This document shows positions 43,419-50,034 of a stretch of DNA of 51,552 nucleotides, one piece after another. The notes under the pieces were generated by a model. That model ran no database searches. It was not told where the DNA came from and worked only from the letters and a program-made list of their open reading frames with translations. How positions within the stretch are numbered: position 1 is the first letter of the stretch; each line of letters begins with the position of its first letter. The stretch spans positions 1-51,552 of the IMG/VR virus record IMGVR_UViG_3300045911_000137. One strand, 5' to 3'. Source of the stretch: a virus. Position numbers and translations under genes: made by a program.

Positions 43419-44171
43419 TTATTTGACCGTGTAAGAGAAAAACTTGTTTTCTGCTTCTGTGATTTCCCCTTCGGACTGGTACTGGTTGAGTTGTTTCATT
43501 ACATGTGATCCCATTTTATTTACAACTTTGGTAATGTAACTAGATCTACAGTCCGTAATTTCTCTTATCATCAAATAGAGAGCTTTTTTATTAAAATTTT
43601 CAATTTTATCGGCTTTACGGAATAGTTCAATCACTGCATAAGCAATATCCGCATCCCGCTTTTTCTTGAAAACTCTTGGAATATTAGCATCCCAATAAGT
43701 AATCATCAAATTCACAAACTCCCGAAAATCTTGGCGTTCCTCGTCCGAGGAGACTTTCAGGTCCACTATTTCTTCAATTGGTAAATGCAAATCATCATGC
43801 ACATCAGACAAATATATCGTTCGCTTTTCTTGTTTGTATTCGTTGTTATTATTAAGAATTAGATAGTTCTTTGCAATAACGGAAAAATATGAGAATGATT
43901 TTGCTTTTGATGAATTATACTTGTCGAGATTCATTACTAAGAAACTAACAACTTGTTGTTTAATTTCTTCAAAGCTGTTATTGATGTATGGAAACTTAAA
44001 TCTGTTGATGATGTTCTCTGCCATCTTGTCCAATGGATAATCAAGATGTTCGATAAACAACTTTTCCCGTTCATCGGGATCCGAAGATTGATTGTATTGG
44101 TCTATAATTTGATCGAGATATTCAGGCCAATAGATTCTATTACTACCCGATCCCTTTTTACCCTTTGGCAT
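43419..44171 (-). CDS. gp55: Late transcription sigma factor, T4 gp55 family
   Basis: A 250-residue protein. The central region NSFEEIKQQVVSFLVMNLDK, SKAKSFSYFSVIAKNYLILN is the conserved core of gp55-type phage sigma factors (KAxSYFxxIAxN). The C-terminal part (YAVIELFRKADKIENFNKKA, LYLMIREITDCRSSYITKVV) looks like a small helix-turn-helix region. T4 gp55 is 185 residues; this one is longer. gp55 guides host RNA polymerase to TATAAATA late promoters together with gp33 and the gp45 clamp. It overlaps a small membrane-protein gene by 14 bases and is closed by a terminator, so it would be made before the structural genes it controls. Confidence 0.88.
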   Translation of the reverse strand: MPKGKKGSGSNRIYWPEYLDQIIDQYNQSSDPDEREKLFIEHLDYPLDKMAENIINRFKFPYINNSFEEIKQQVVSFLVMNLDKYNSSKAKSFSYFSVIAKNYLILNNNNEYKQEKRTIYLSDVHDDLHLPIEEIVDLKVSSDEERQDFREFVNLMITYWDANIPRVFKKKRDADIAYAVIELFRKADKIENFNKKALYLMIREITDCRSSYITKVVNKMGSHVMKQLNQYQSEGEITEAENKFFSYTVK

Positions 44172-44472
44172 CAGTTTCCGGTGTCTGTTCCAGTCTGAAC
44201 ACTTCCAACGCCTCGACCATCGCTTTTAGTTGTCCAAATACAGACCCGACCTCATCATCTGTTTCAAAAGATCCACGAATATCAATCTTTCTCATTTCTT
44301 CAATAGTATTTCGTAATTGAGTTTCTAATTGGTCGTTAAAAGCAAGATAAGTTTGTTCATTGACTTCATATAGTTCAATTTTATTTAGAGCGCGTCGTAA
44401 TGTCAATATTAATCCGATTGATAAACCGACTAATAACAAAAGTACAACTGCCCAGAAAAATCCTATTTCCAT
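44158..44472 (-). CDS. Small membrane protein with coiled-coil tail
   Basis: A 104-residue protein with one N-terminal transmembrane helix (FFWAVVLLLLVGLSIGLILT, about residues 5-25) followed by a basic stop-transfer (LRRALNK) and an acidic coiled-coil domain. It starts one base after the end of the transglycosylase gene and overlaps gp55. Being next to a lysozyme-like gene it could be a holin or antiholin-type protein, but a single helix with a large cytoplasmic tail is equally consistent with a membrane scaffold. No family is recognised. Confidence 0.7.
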   Translation of the reverse strand: MEIGFFWAVVLLLLVGLSIGLILTLRRALNKIELYEVNEQTYLAFNDQLETQLRNTIEEMRKIDIRGSFETDDEVGSVFGQLKAMVEALEVFRLEQTPETDAKG

Positions 44473-45129
44473 TTATAATCCTCTCAAATCATAGTGAGCA
44501 AATCGCTTCATATATTCAGAAACATGCACACCATTACCATCATGAGTTCTGAAATTATATTGTTCTGGATAGAAAAACGCCAGCACTCCGCCCGGCCCCA
44601 CCAGGTGTGCGCCAGCTAAAATACCGGCTTTTGTGACATATACACCATTATATTCTACACCATGATACTTCTTGATAAGACCTCGTAACGACCGAGCATT
44701 GTCTCGCATCCATATCAACATAACGGAATCTTGCAATTCTGGATTTTCTAAAAATTCTTCCTTAGATGCTGTAACTCCCATCAACCGGAGAGTTCTCGGA
44801 TGAAACTGATACAATCCCAAATATCCGCTCTTACTGATCGTATTATACGATCCCAGTCCTTCAATCTTACCCATGTGTGCAAGAAATGATCGTATATCAC
44901 CGCGAATTTTTGGTCGTTTTACAACAACCTTTTCGGTAGTTTGCGGAAACGAAGATAGATCCGTCTTCCATAGTGGCGGAATCGCGTCGATTCTCAGTGA
45001 CGGAACAGTATCGATTCCCGTAGACCATGTCCACCACATAGATTCTCTATGGGAATATTTGTAAGTTGCAATTGTGGCCAATCCAAAAATTGATAACAAG
45101 CAACACAGACGAACGAATTGATTTTTCAT
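44473..45129 (-). CDS. Lysozyme-like transglycosylase with N-terminal signal anchor
   Basis: A 218-residue protein. An N-terminal hydrophobic segment (FVRLCCLLSIFGLATIATY, residues 5-24) serves as signal or membrane anchor. The catalytic-type domain has HMGKIEGLGSYNTISKSGYL then GLYQFHPRTLRLMG, matching the E...S.xGxLGLYQF pattern of lytic transglycosylases with the likely catalytic Glu in KIEG. Towards the end come AGILAGAHLVGPGGVLAFF and DGNGVHVSEYMKRF. It would cleave peptidoglycan at host lysis or entry. Its ATG overlaps the stop of the IMP dehydrogenase C-half gene (ATGA). Confidence 0.75.
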   Translation of the reverse strand: MKNQFVRLCCLLSIFGLATIATYKYSHRESMWWTWSTGIDTVPSLRIDAIPPLWKTDLSSFPQTTEKVVVKRPKIRGDIRSFLAHMGKIEGLGSYNTISKSGYLGLYQFHPRTLRLMGVTASKEEFLENPELQDSVMLIWMRDNARSLRGLIKKYHGVEYNGVYVTKAGILAGAHLVGPGGVLAFFYPEQYNFRTHDGNGVHVSEYMKRFAHYDLRGL

Positions 45130-45728
45130 AGTAGTAAATGTGGTTTGGCTTCGGTAATACCAGCATTGGTAACAGTAACATATCGAGGCGCATAAGATTT
45201 CAACGATTCCGCACCTGCGTATGAACAGGCCGAACGAACTCCGTCTAACAAATCTTGAATGACAAAGTTTGCCCCACCCTTGAAAGGAATCATCGTAGAT
45301 TCGCCTTCAACATTACGTTCTGCCTGACCGTGGACCGACTTGGTTTCAAGTGAAGCGGCACCACGATACCGCTTGAATAGTCCTCTGGAAGTCTCTACAA
45401 TTTTACCTGGTGATTCTTTTGTTCCTGCGAGTAGAGATCCCAACATAACAGACTTTGCACCCACGGCTAGTGCTTTGGCGATGTCCCCACTAGTACGAAT
45501 ACCACCATCAGCAATGATGGGTATTCCTGAAGACTTGGCATGTTCTACACATTCTAAAATTGCAGTGACGTTTGGAACGCCAAATCCCGTCTTGACGCGG
45601 GTGGTGCATAAAGAATTATGTACGACTATACCTTCAATGTTATATGAGTGATTGTCCTCAACCGTCAAGTCGTATACCTTTCCAACATAATGCTTCCTTT
45701 CGATGGATGTTATTTTAACCAGCTTCAT
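45126..45728 (-). CDS. guaB: IMP dehydrogenase C-terminal half with split-intein C fragment
   Basis: A 200-residue protein. Residues 1-38 are an intein C-fragment: KHYVGKVYDLTVEDNHSYNI (block F) and GIVVHN (block G, ending in Asn38). Ser39 is the first extein residue. The C-extein begins SLCTTRVKTGFGVPNVTAI, holding the catalytic Cys of IMP dehydrogenase, followed by IIADGGIRTSGDIAKALAVG, the phosphate-binding ADGGIR loop and SVMLGSLLAG. The flap residues appear as KRYRGAASLE, with the Arg-Tyr pair typical of IMPDH rather than GMP reductase. The matching N half lies upstream at 45819-46655. Joined, the exteins give about 341 residues without CBS domains. AGAGG lies before ATG 45728. Confidence 0.93.
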   Translation of the reverse strand: MKLVKITSIERKHYVGKVYDLTVEDNHSYNIEGIVVHNSLCTTRVKTGFGVPNVTAILECVEHAKSSGIPIIADGGIRTSGDIAKALAVGAKSVMLGSLLAGTKESPGKIVETSRGLFKRYRGAASLETKSVHGQAERNVEGESTMIPFKGGANFVIQDLLDGVRSACSYAGAESLKSYAPRYVTVTNAGITEAKPHLLL

Positions 45729-45808
45729 AAAACCTCTTTTAGTTTATCTACAAATGTTCCATTTAAAATCTCAGTTTCCCACAGACGAATCGGCTTAAAA
45801 TTGTGTGA
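45725..45808 (-). pseudogene. Remnant resembling the C-terminus of a Vsr-like homing endonuclease
   Basis: In the 90-base gap between the two IMP dehydrogenase genes a 27-codon open stretch (minus strand, after a TAG at 45809-45811) reads SHNFKPIRLWETEILNGTF and ends VDKLKEVL, with its TGA overlapping the next ATG. The (I/V)xRxWExEI core matches the end of Vsr-like/very short patch repair-type endonucleases, which are known to sit between halves of fractured split-intein genes. Two stop codons in the same frame upstream show that the rest of the gene is gone. This is inference from a short segment. Confidence 0.5.
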
Positions 45809-45818
45809 CTATGATTTG

Positions 45819-46655
45819 TTACAATTCTATAAGAAGAAATTCGTCTGTTAGTTCTTCGGCTGAAGTCCATCGTGCGTATTGATGAATATTTTCGTCGGTT
45901 ACTAGATGTTCGTGGGACTTGTGAACCACATAAAATTCGTGGTTTTTAGTGCATTCAATCCCATTGATAATCATAATTTCTTCGTCACGGTCATATTCAA
46001 ATTTATGAATAACTTCTTTTGGTTCACCTGTATGTGTATATACCACATCACCTATTTGAACATCTACAATGGGTTTCATTCCACTACGAGTTCCTACCCG
46101 CATTTCGGGAGTAAAACACCCCCCACCGATTCCCACCCGAAGTGCGTCTGCACCCCAATCAATCAGATGTATAGTAGCTTCGCCAGTAACAATATTTCCT
46201 GCAATAACATCTACATTTAAATTGGCTTTGATGTGACCAATGGCATCCTTTACAAACTTGTGGTGCCCATGTGCCACATCTATTAGTATAACATTACATC
46301 CGTTTTTTGTCAACTCCTGCGCTCGTTCCAGATAATCTCCGTTGGCTCCAACCGCTGCGGCAACGGGAACATCAGTTAATCCATTGAATGTAGCATACTG
46401 ATTTACCTTAGATACATGACTGGCCTGTTCTTGAATACTCATGAATCGGTGAATGACTCCGACTCCACCACAACTCATCATAGCAATCGCCATATCAGAC
46501 GCACATACGGTGTCCATAGGAGAGGCCACCAGTGGAATACCAAGATAATAGTTTTTTGTAAACTGGGTGGATAAGTCGATGCGTCCGCGAGATTCAATAT
46601 TACTGTAAGACGGTACCAACTGAATATCATCGTATGTCAAGGCATGAGTAACCAT
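45819..46655 (-). CDS. guaB: IMP dehydrogenase N-terminal half with split-intein N fragment
   Basis: A 278-residue protein. Residues 1-179 are the N half of an IMP dehydrogenase TIM barrel: ALTYDDIQLVPSYSNI, PLVASPMDTVCASDMAIAMM, VAAAVGANGDYLERAQELT, ILIDVAHGHHKFVKDAIGHI, VIAGNIVTGEA and RVGIGGG, the start of the catalytic loop. Cys180 (codon 46116-46118) is the intein's first residue. The intein N-fragment has block A (CFTPEMRVGTRSGMKPIVD) and block B (IECTKNHEFYVV with TxxH-like TKNH). The frame ends 99 residues into the intein. Trans-splicing with the C fragment would join GIGGG to SLCTTR. This matches the IMPDH split-intein arrangement described for fractured genes in environmental phage DNA. 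Confidence 0.93.
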   Translation of the reverse strand: MVTHALTYDDIQLVPSYSNIESRGRIDLSTQFTKNYYLGIPLVASPMDTVCASDMAIAMMSCGGVGVIHRFMSIQEQASHVSKVNQYATFNGLTDVPVAAAVGANGDYLERAQELTKNGCNVILIDVAHGHHKFVKDAIGHIKANLNVDVIAGNIVTGEATIHLIDWGADALRVGIGGGCFTPEMRVGTRSGMKPIVDVQIGDVVYTHTGEPKEVIHKFEYDRDEEIMIINGIECTKNHEFYVVHKSHEHLVTDENIHQYARWTSAEELTDEFLLIEL

Positions 46656-46666
46656 TTTGGTATTCC

Positions 46667-47413
46667 TTATTGAATCGTTTCGTAAAATTCGTTTTGCTTG
46701 GTTTGTCGGTCCACGTCCTTATAATGACGAATCGCTAAATCTGGATCTTGTGGTAACATACCATATTGTTCGTAGCCGACCAACTGTTCATGAACCGGCT
46801 TTGTCCACTTAATTTTCGGATCATTTTTGTATAGTCTCATTTGATAATCAGGCCATGCAACAATTGGTTCATAATATGTTACCACGCCGTCTTCATCAGA
46901 AATAATAAAATCAAAACCTCGCAATAACTGATATTCGCCTGAATCTCGGTCAATTACCTTTATTCTACGATGATCTTCAAATTTTGTCAAGGTCCATCCC
47001 CATTTCTGGAGATGTTTGATTGTCAGCCCATCTATCGTATTGATACGAGGCACCCAAAATGCTTCTATGCCTGGATTCATATCAATCAAATGCGGAATAA
47101 ATGCCAGAAAGTCTTCGGTCACAAATTCATCAGCATCAATATTGAAAATCCAATCGCCGGTACAACAAGAATTGAGAAAATTCTTATGTTCATCATAACT
47201 CTTGTTGAGTGCATGTTGAAATAGTCGAATATGATCTTTAAAATTGTTCAATATACGAACAGTTTCTTCGTCTGTAGAAAAATCATCAACCACTACTATT
47301 TCATACTCAACGCCGCTGCCAATATCTCGATTTATAAACTTTACAAGTTTATTCAATAATGACGCAATATACACACCTTCGTTGTGTGTACAAATTGCAA
47401 AACTAATCTTCAT
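46667..47413 (-). CDS. Family 2 glycosyltransferase
   Basis: The start is placed at ATG 47413 (MKISFAICTHNEG), with GGAG six bases upstream and 11 bases of overlap with the UV endonuclease gene. The 248-residue protein is a GT2: SFAICTHNEGVYIASLLNKL opens the fold, EYEIVVVDDFSTDEETVRIL binds the nucleotide, and WIFNIDADEFVTEDFL carries the DxD metal motif, followed by an acceptor-side domain with FWVPRINTIDG and ending in WTKPVHEQLVG. It would transfer a sugar from an NDP-sugar to an unknown acceptor. It is the most confident of four glycosyltransferase-like genes here. Confidence 0.9.
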   Translation of the reverse strand: MKISFAICTHNEGVYIASLLNKLVKFINRDIGSGVEYEIVVVDDFSTDEETVRILNNFKDHIRLFQHALNKSYDEHKNFLNSCCTGDWIFNIDADEFVTEDFLAFIPHLIDMNPGIEAFWVPRINTIDGLTIKHLQKWGWTLTKFEDHRRIKVIDRDSGEYQLLRGFDFIISDEDGVVTYYEPIVAWPDYQMRLYKNDPKIKWTKPVHEQLVGYEQYGMLPQDPDLAIRHYKDVDRQTKQNEFYETIQ

Positions 47414-48329
47414 GCATTTCTCCACTTTTAGTTTCGTATAACTCTCGATATTTTAACAATGCAAAATCTTTCATTTTTGCTTCCAAATCAATGTCAACCG
47501 GAACACCATAATCTTCAATACGATTGAATACATAATCAGCATGCGCACGAGGATTGCAATCAACAGACTCGTTGACAGCTTTGGATTCACTATAATGAAA
47601 TAACGGAGTCACATCACTGGGCCACGTCGCATATGCCATATGAAATGCAGATTTTTGATCTAGTTCGTCCGAATGAAAGTTATGATGAAAATAGTCAAAA
47701 GTAACAGGAATACCAAGTCTATTATGAATGTAGGTAACAAGTTGCGCCACGGAAAAACCGGTATCTTTGTCGTCGTTTTCTACAACGAGTCGAGACAATG
47801 CATTGGGCGACAACCGGCGGGCGGAAGCAACCCATCGGTCGGCAGTTTCTTCACTGAAATTCATACCAACATGAATATTGATTGCCGTATGGGGTGATGC
47901 TGGCAAACCCATAAGGTCAAAAATAAAGGATTGTAGCTCGAGTTCATTGATGGAATTATCTACAACATCCGGTCGCACGGAACCTAGTTTAACAAAATGA
48001 TCGGGGTGTGCTGTGATGCGTTGGCCGGAGCGTTGGGCAATTTCACCGGCCGTTTGAAGATTGTCACAAATTTCAGACCAATCAGGCAAATCGGTAAGTT
48101 GATAGTGATTGGCCCACGGAAAGATACCAGAACCCATACGAAATACCGTAATATTGTGGTCAGCATTCCACTGCAAAACTTTGATAAAGTCTCTGGTATT
48201 TGCCAATGCTAACTCGGAAGCATACGATACGCCCCGAGCATCAAAAGTTTTCTTAATCATGTCACGAGCATACATGATTTTTTTCTTTTGTAAAGATAAA
48301 TTGATACAGCAATATCCGACATTTGGCAT
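47403..48329 (-). CDS. uvdE: UV damage endonuclease (UvdE/UvsE family)
   Basis: The start is placed at ATG 48329 (MPNVGYCCINLSLQ), preceded by GGAGG with a 6-base spacer. A longer frame upstream lacks a site. The 308-residue protein matches UvdE TIM-barrel nucleases: VGYCCINLSL, DFIKVLQWNADHNITVFRMG and SGIFPWANHY, RITAHPDHFVKLGS (metal-binding His), AINIHVGMN, LVVENDDKDTGFSVAQLV (acidic metal ligand), PVTFDYFHHN, LFHYSES. The family nicks DNA 5' of UV photoproducts using Mn ions. In a phage it would repair viral DNA in sunlit water, much as T4 uses DenV. A possible TTGACA promoter overlaps the end of the upstream gene. Confidence 0.92.
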   Translation of the reverse strand: MPNVGYCCINLSLQKKKIMYARDMIKKTFDARGVSYASELALANTRDFIKVLQWNADHNITVFRMGSGIFPWANHYQLTDLPDWSEICDNLQTAGEIAQRSGQRITAHPDHFVKLGSVRPDVVDNSINELELQSFIFDLMGLPASPHTAINIHVGMNFSEETADRWVASARRLSPNALSRLVVENDDKDTGFSVAQLVTYIHNRLGIPVTFDYFHHNFHSDELDQKSAFHMAYATWPSDVTPLFHYSESKAVNESVDCNPRAHADYVFNRIEDYGVPVDIDLEAKMKDFALLKYRELYETKSGEMHED

Positions 48330-48349
48330 AACATACCTCCGACCTGTAA

Positions 48350-48376
48350 GGTATATTACAACAACAATATTGTCAA
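48350..48376 (-). promoter_or_regulatory. Candidate host-type promoter upstream of uvdE
   Basis: On the minus strand TTGACA (48376-48371) is followed by TATACC (48355-48350) with a 15-base spacer, close to the sigma-70 pattern but two bases short of the ideal. It spans the end of the membrane-protein gene and the start of the short gap before uvdE, with GGAGG and ATG following 10-20 bases on. It could drive early transcription of the repair and nucleotide metabolism genes downstream. Confidence 0.35.
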
Positions 48377-48379
48377 GGT

Positions 48380-49381
48380 TTATCCCACTTGATTTTTCCA
48401 AGCCAATGCCTCGGGGTCGCGTTCCCAATCACCCCCAGGAACCCACTCAAAACCCTCTCTCCTGTAATAAGGTATATCACTAGGGTGTTGGTATGGGTCA
48501 GACTCAGGACTTATAATATCGGGCGTTATAGAGGGTTTTAAAGAGTCAGAAACTTGAGCGTTTTTGCTCATTGGAGTAGTATCTGTGTCAAAAGTGGCAG
48601 TTTGGTAATTAAATTGTCTACTTTTAGTATTATTTATTGAGGTGTTTTTCTTGACAATTAAATTGTAAGCTAAAAATAATGATATGCTCATAGGGTCAAA
48701 TACAAACACAATAATAAGGGTGAACCATTTTACTACAGTATCCAACGGTACACCAATTGAATTTGCTACATAATAAAATGTACCTAACTTCCCGGATGTT
48801 CCAATCTCTCCTTCGGTCTTTGTCGTTTGCGTTTGTAGAGAATCTTTGCGTGCCGAAAGTTCGTTGATTTGTTTTTGTAAAGAGGCAATTTCCCGGTCTT
48901 GTTCTCTGATGATCTGTTGTTGTGTTGCAGTTCCTCTACCAAGTCGTAATAATTCATCAACACGATTTTCTTGTTGTTCGCGTAATTTTACTAACTGATC
49001 GGCTCGCTTTGAAAGTCGTTCAATGTTTTCATTAATATTTGATGTTTGCGATTTGTATAATACAATACGAAATTCTTTATCTTTGATATCTGTTGCCGAT
49101 TTCGCGTAAGCAGAAGTCAAATATCCGTAGATGCCCACCGATGTTATTAACATCAAAATCAAGGTTCCAATGGACATATACACCTTTAAAATTCGCGGAA
49201 TTTCTTGCCAATATCTGTAAAGAAAGCTAACCGATACAACCTTTCCGACTTCTAGGGCTGCCGCCATAACTCCAGCCGCAGCGGTAGCACCAACAAATAG
49301 TTGTGCAATACCAGATACCGAAAACCATGCTGCACAGCCTGCTAATACAAATGCCGAAAACAAAATTACATATTTGAACAT
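48380..49381 (-). CDS. Membrane protein with long coiled coil
   Basis: A 333-residue protein from ATG 49381 (MFKYVILFSAFVLAGCAAWF). The frame also runs 18 codons further upstream to an ATG at 49435, but those codons form a perfect terminator hairpin, so the inner start is preferred. There is no good ribosome binding site for it. It has three hydrophobic N-terminal segments (about residues 4-22, 26-45 and 68-90), a long Gln/Arg/Glu coiled coil (about 110-200, with KRADQLVKLREQQENRVDEL), another hydrophobic stretch near 230-260, and a hydrophilic, disordered tail. Similar coiled-coil membrane proteins of unknown role occur in marine T4-like phages. Confidence 0.7.
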   Translation of the reverse strand: MFKYVILFSAFVLAGCAAWFSVSGIAQLFVGATAAAGVMAAALEVGKVVSVSFLYRYWQEIPRILKVYMSIGTLILMLITSVGIYGYLTSAYAKSATDIKDKEFRIVLYKSQTSNINENIERLSKRADQLVKLREQQENRVDELLRLGRGTATQQQIIREQDREIASLQKQINELSARKDSLQTQTTKTEGEIGTSGKLGTFYYVANSIGVPLDTVVKWFTLIIVFVFDPMSISLFLAYNLIVKKNTSINNTKSRQFNYQTATFDTDTTPMSKNAQVSDSLKPSITPDIISPESDPYQHPSDIPYYRREGFEWVPGGDWERDPEALAWKNQVG

Positions 49382-49390
49382 AGTATGATT

Positions 49391-49425
49391 AAAAAGGCCT
49401 GAAGACTGGAATCTACAGGCCTTTT
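49391..49425 (-). terminator. Intrinsic terminator between hsp20 and the membrane-protein gene
   Basis: A perfect 10-bp stem (AAAAGGCCTG with CAGGCCTTTT, plus-strand arms 49392-49401 and 49416-49425) with a 14-base loop. On the minus strand the 3' arm runs into TTTTT then AATC. On the plus strand it also ends in TTTT, so it may act in both directions. It stands just 9 bases before the downstream ATG. Confidence 0.8.
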
Positions 49426-49443
49426 CATTCTCCATTGGTTAAG

Positions 49444-49493
49444 TGTTGAGATTATCCGAAGTAACCGATATCGATCACCTCCTTATCTCAACA
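49444..49493 (-). promoter_or_regulatory. Leader hairpin with 13-base complement to the 16S rRNA 3' end
   Basis: A perfect 9-bp inverted repeat (TGTTGAGAT at 49493-49485 and ATCTCAACA at 49452-49444 on the minus strand) encloses a loop that contains TAAGGAGGTGATC (49485-49473), fully complementary to the 3' end of bacterial 16S rRNA. No normal start codon follows at standard spacing. A GTG overlaps the site itself. It lies between the stop of hsp20 and the terminator above. Confidence 0.6.
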
Positions 49494-49504
49494 TATTGTC
49501 TGGG

Positions 49505-49948
49505 TTACTTAATCTCGATCTTAACAGGGTCGTAAATGCCCCTCTTGAGTTTTGGAACTGTAACGGTGAGCAAACCATCTTCATACTTAGCCTCGATGTT
49601 GTCTCGGTCAAGGTTTTGACCAAGCAGAATGGTTTTGGAAAATTTAGATCGCTTTAGTTCGCGTCGAAGATACTTCCCCTCCTGCTTTTCTGCTGATGCT
49701 TCGCCTGAAACAACAAGGTTGTCTCCGACTATCTCTACACTAAGTTCGTTCTTCTTCCAACCGGAAAGACCCAGTTCGACAATAAATGCGGTGTCGTTTT
49801 CGATGATATCGGTCTTGGGAAATCCTAAATCAACCACTCCTAACTTTGTAGGATCTACATCAAAAAACTCACCAAATAGAGAATGAAATGCTGATAATTC
49901 GGATGGAAGAACACCACGTTTCGTGGTGTGACGAGTAAGAAATGTCAT
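49505..49948 (-). CDS. hsp20: Small heat-shock protein, Hsp20/alpha-crystallin family
   Basis: The start is placed at ATG 49948 (MTFLTRHTTKRGVL) because AAAGGAG lies upstream at good spacing. An earlier frame start lies in the leader. The 147-residue protein has the alpha-crystallin domain: FPKTDIIENDTAFIVELGLS, GWKKNELSVEIVGDNLVVSG, YLRRELKRSKFSKTILLGQN and AKYEDGLLTVTVPKLKRG, ending in IEIK, which may be a short C-terminal anchoring motif. Hsp20 proteins hold unfolding proteins in solution. Copies are common in marine T4-like phages, where they may assist virion protein folding. It is bounded by terminators on both sides, so it is likely a single-gene transcript with its own promoter, which I cannot pinpoint. 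Confidence 0.92.
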   Translation of the reverse strand: MTFLTRHTTKRGVLPSELSAFHSLFGEFFDVDPTKLGVVDLGFPKTDIIENDTAFIVELGLSGWKKNELSVEIVGDNLVVSGEASAEKQEGKYLRRELKRSKFSKTILLGQNLDRDNIEAKYEDGLLTVTVPKLKRGIYDPVKIEIK

Positions 49949-49971
49949 ATTGTTTTCTCCTTTACCAAAGG

Positions 49972-50010
49972 TCAAAAAAGAAGAGAGTGCCCGTCAGGCG
50001 CACTCTCCTA
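49972..50010 (-). terminator. Intrinsic terminator upstream of hsp20
   Basis: An 8-bp perfect stem GAGAGTGC with GCACTCTC (plus-strand 49983-49990 and 50000-50007), extended by pairing in the loop, followed on the minus strand by TTCTTTTTTG. It lies about 25 bases after the stop codon of the upstream gene and before the hsp20 ribosome binding site, so it would end the upstream transcript. Confidence 0.85.
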
Positions 50011-50034
50011 TAAGTAGTCATTTTGAGTGAAAGT

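Noticed and set aside
45819-46655. GMP reductase as the identity of the split gene
   Set aside because: Length and the CTTRVKTG segment fit either enzyme, but the Arg-Tyr flap (RYRG) and the ADGGIR loop context fit IMP dehydrogenase better, and known split-intein homologues are IMPDH.
45126-46655. A frameshift or assembly error splitting one IMPDH gene
   Set aside because: The extra sequence at the break has intein blocks A, B, F and G at the right places, and each half has its own start, stop and ribosome binding site.
49382-49435. An 18-codon N-terminal extension of the membrane protein (MENEKAC...)
   Set aside because: Its codons form a perfect terminator stem-loop and it has no ribosome binding site. 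The hydrophobic signal-like start at 49381 is more plausible.
49473-49485. Plus-strand GATCACCTCCTTA, identical to the 3' end of 16S rRNA
   Set aside because: No other 16S rRNA sequence surrounds it, so it is not an rRNA fragment. It is better read as a minus-strand ribosome-binding sequence.
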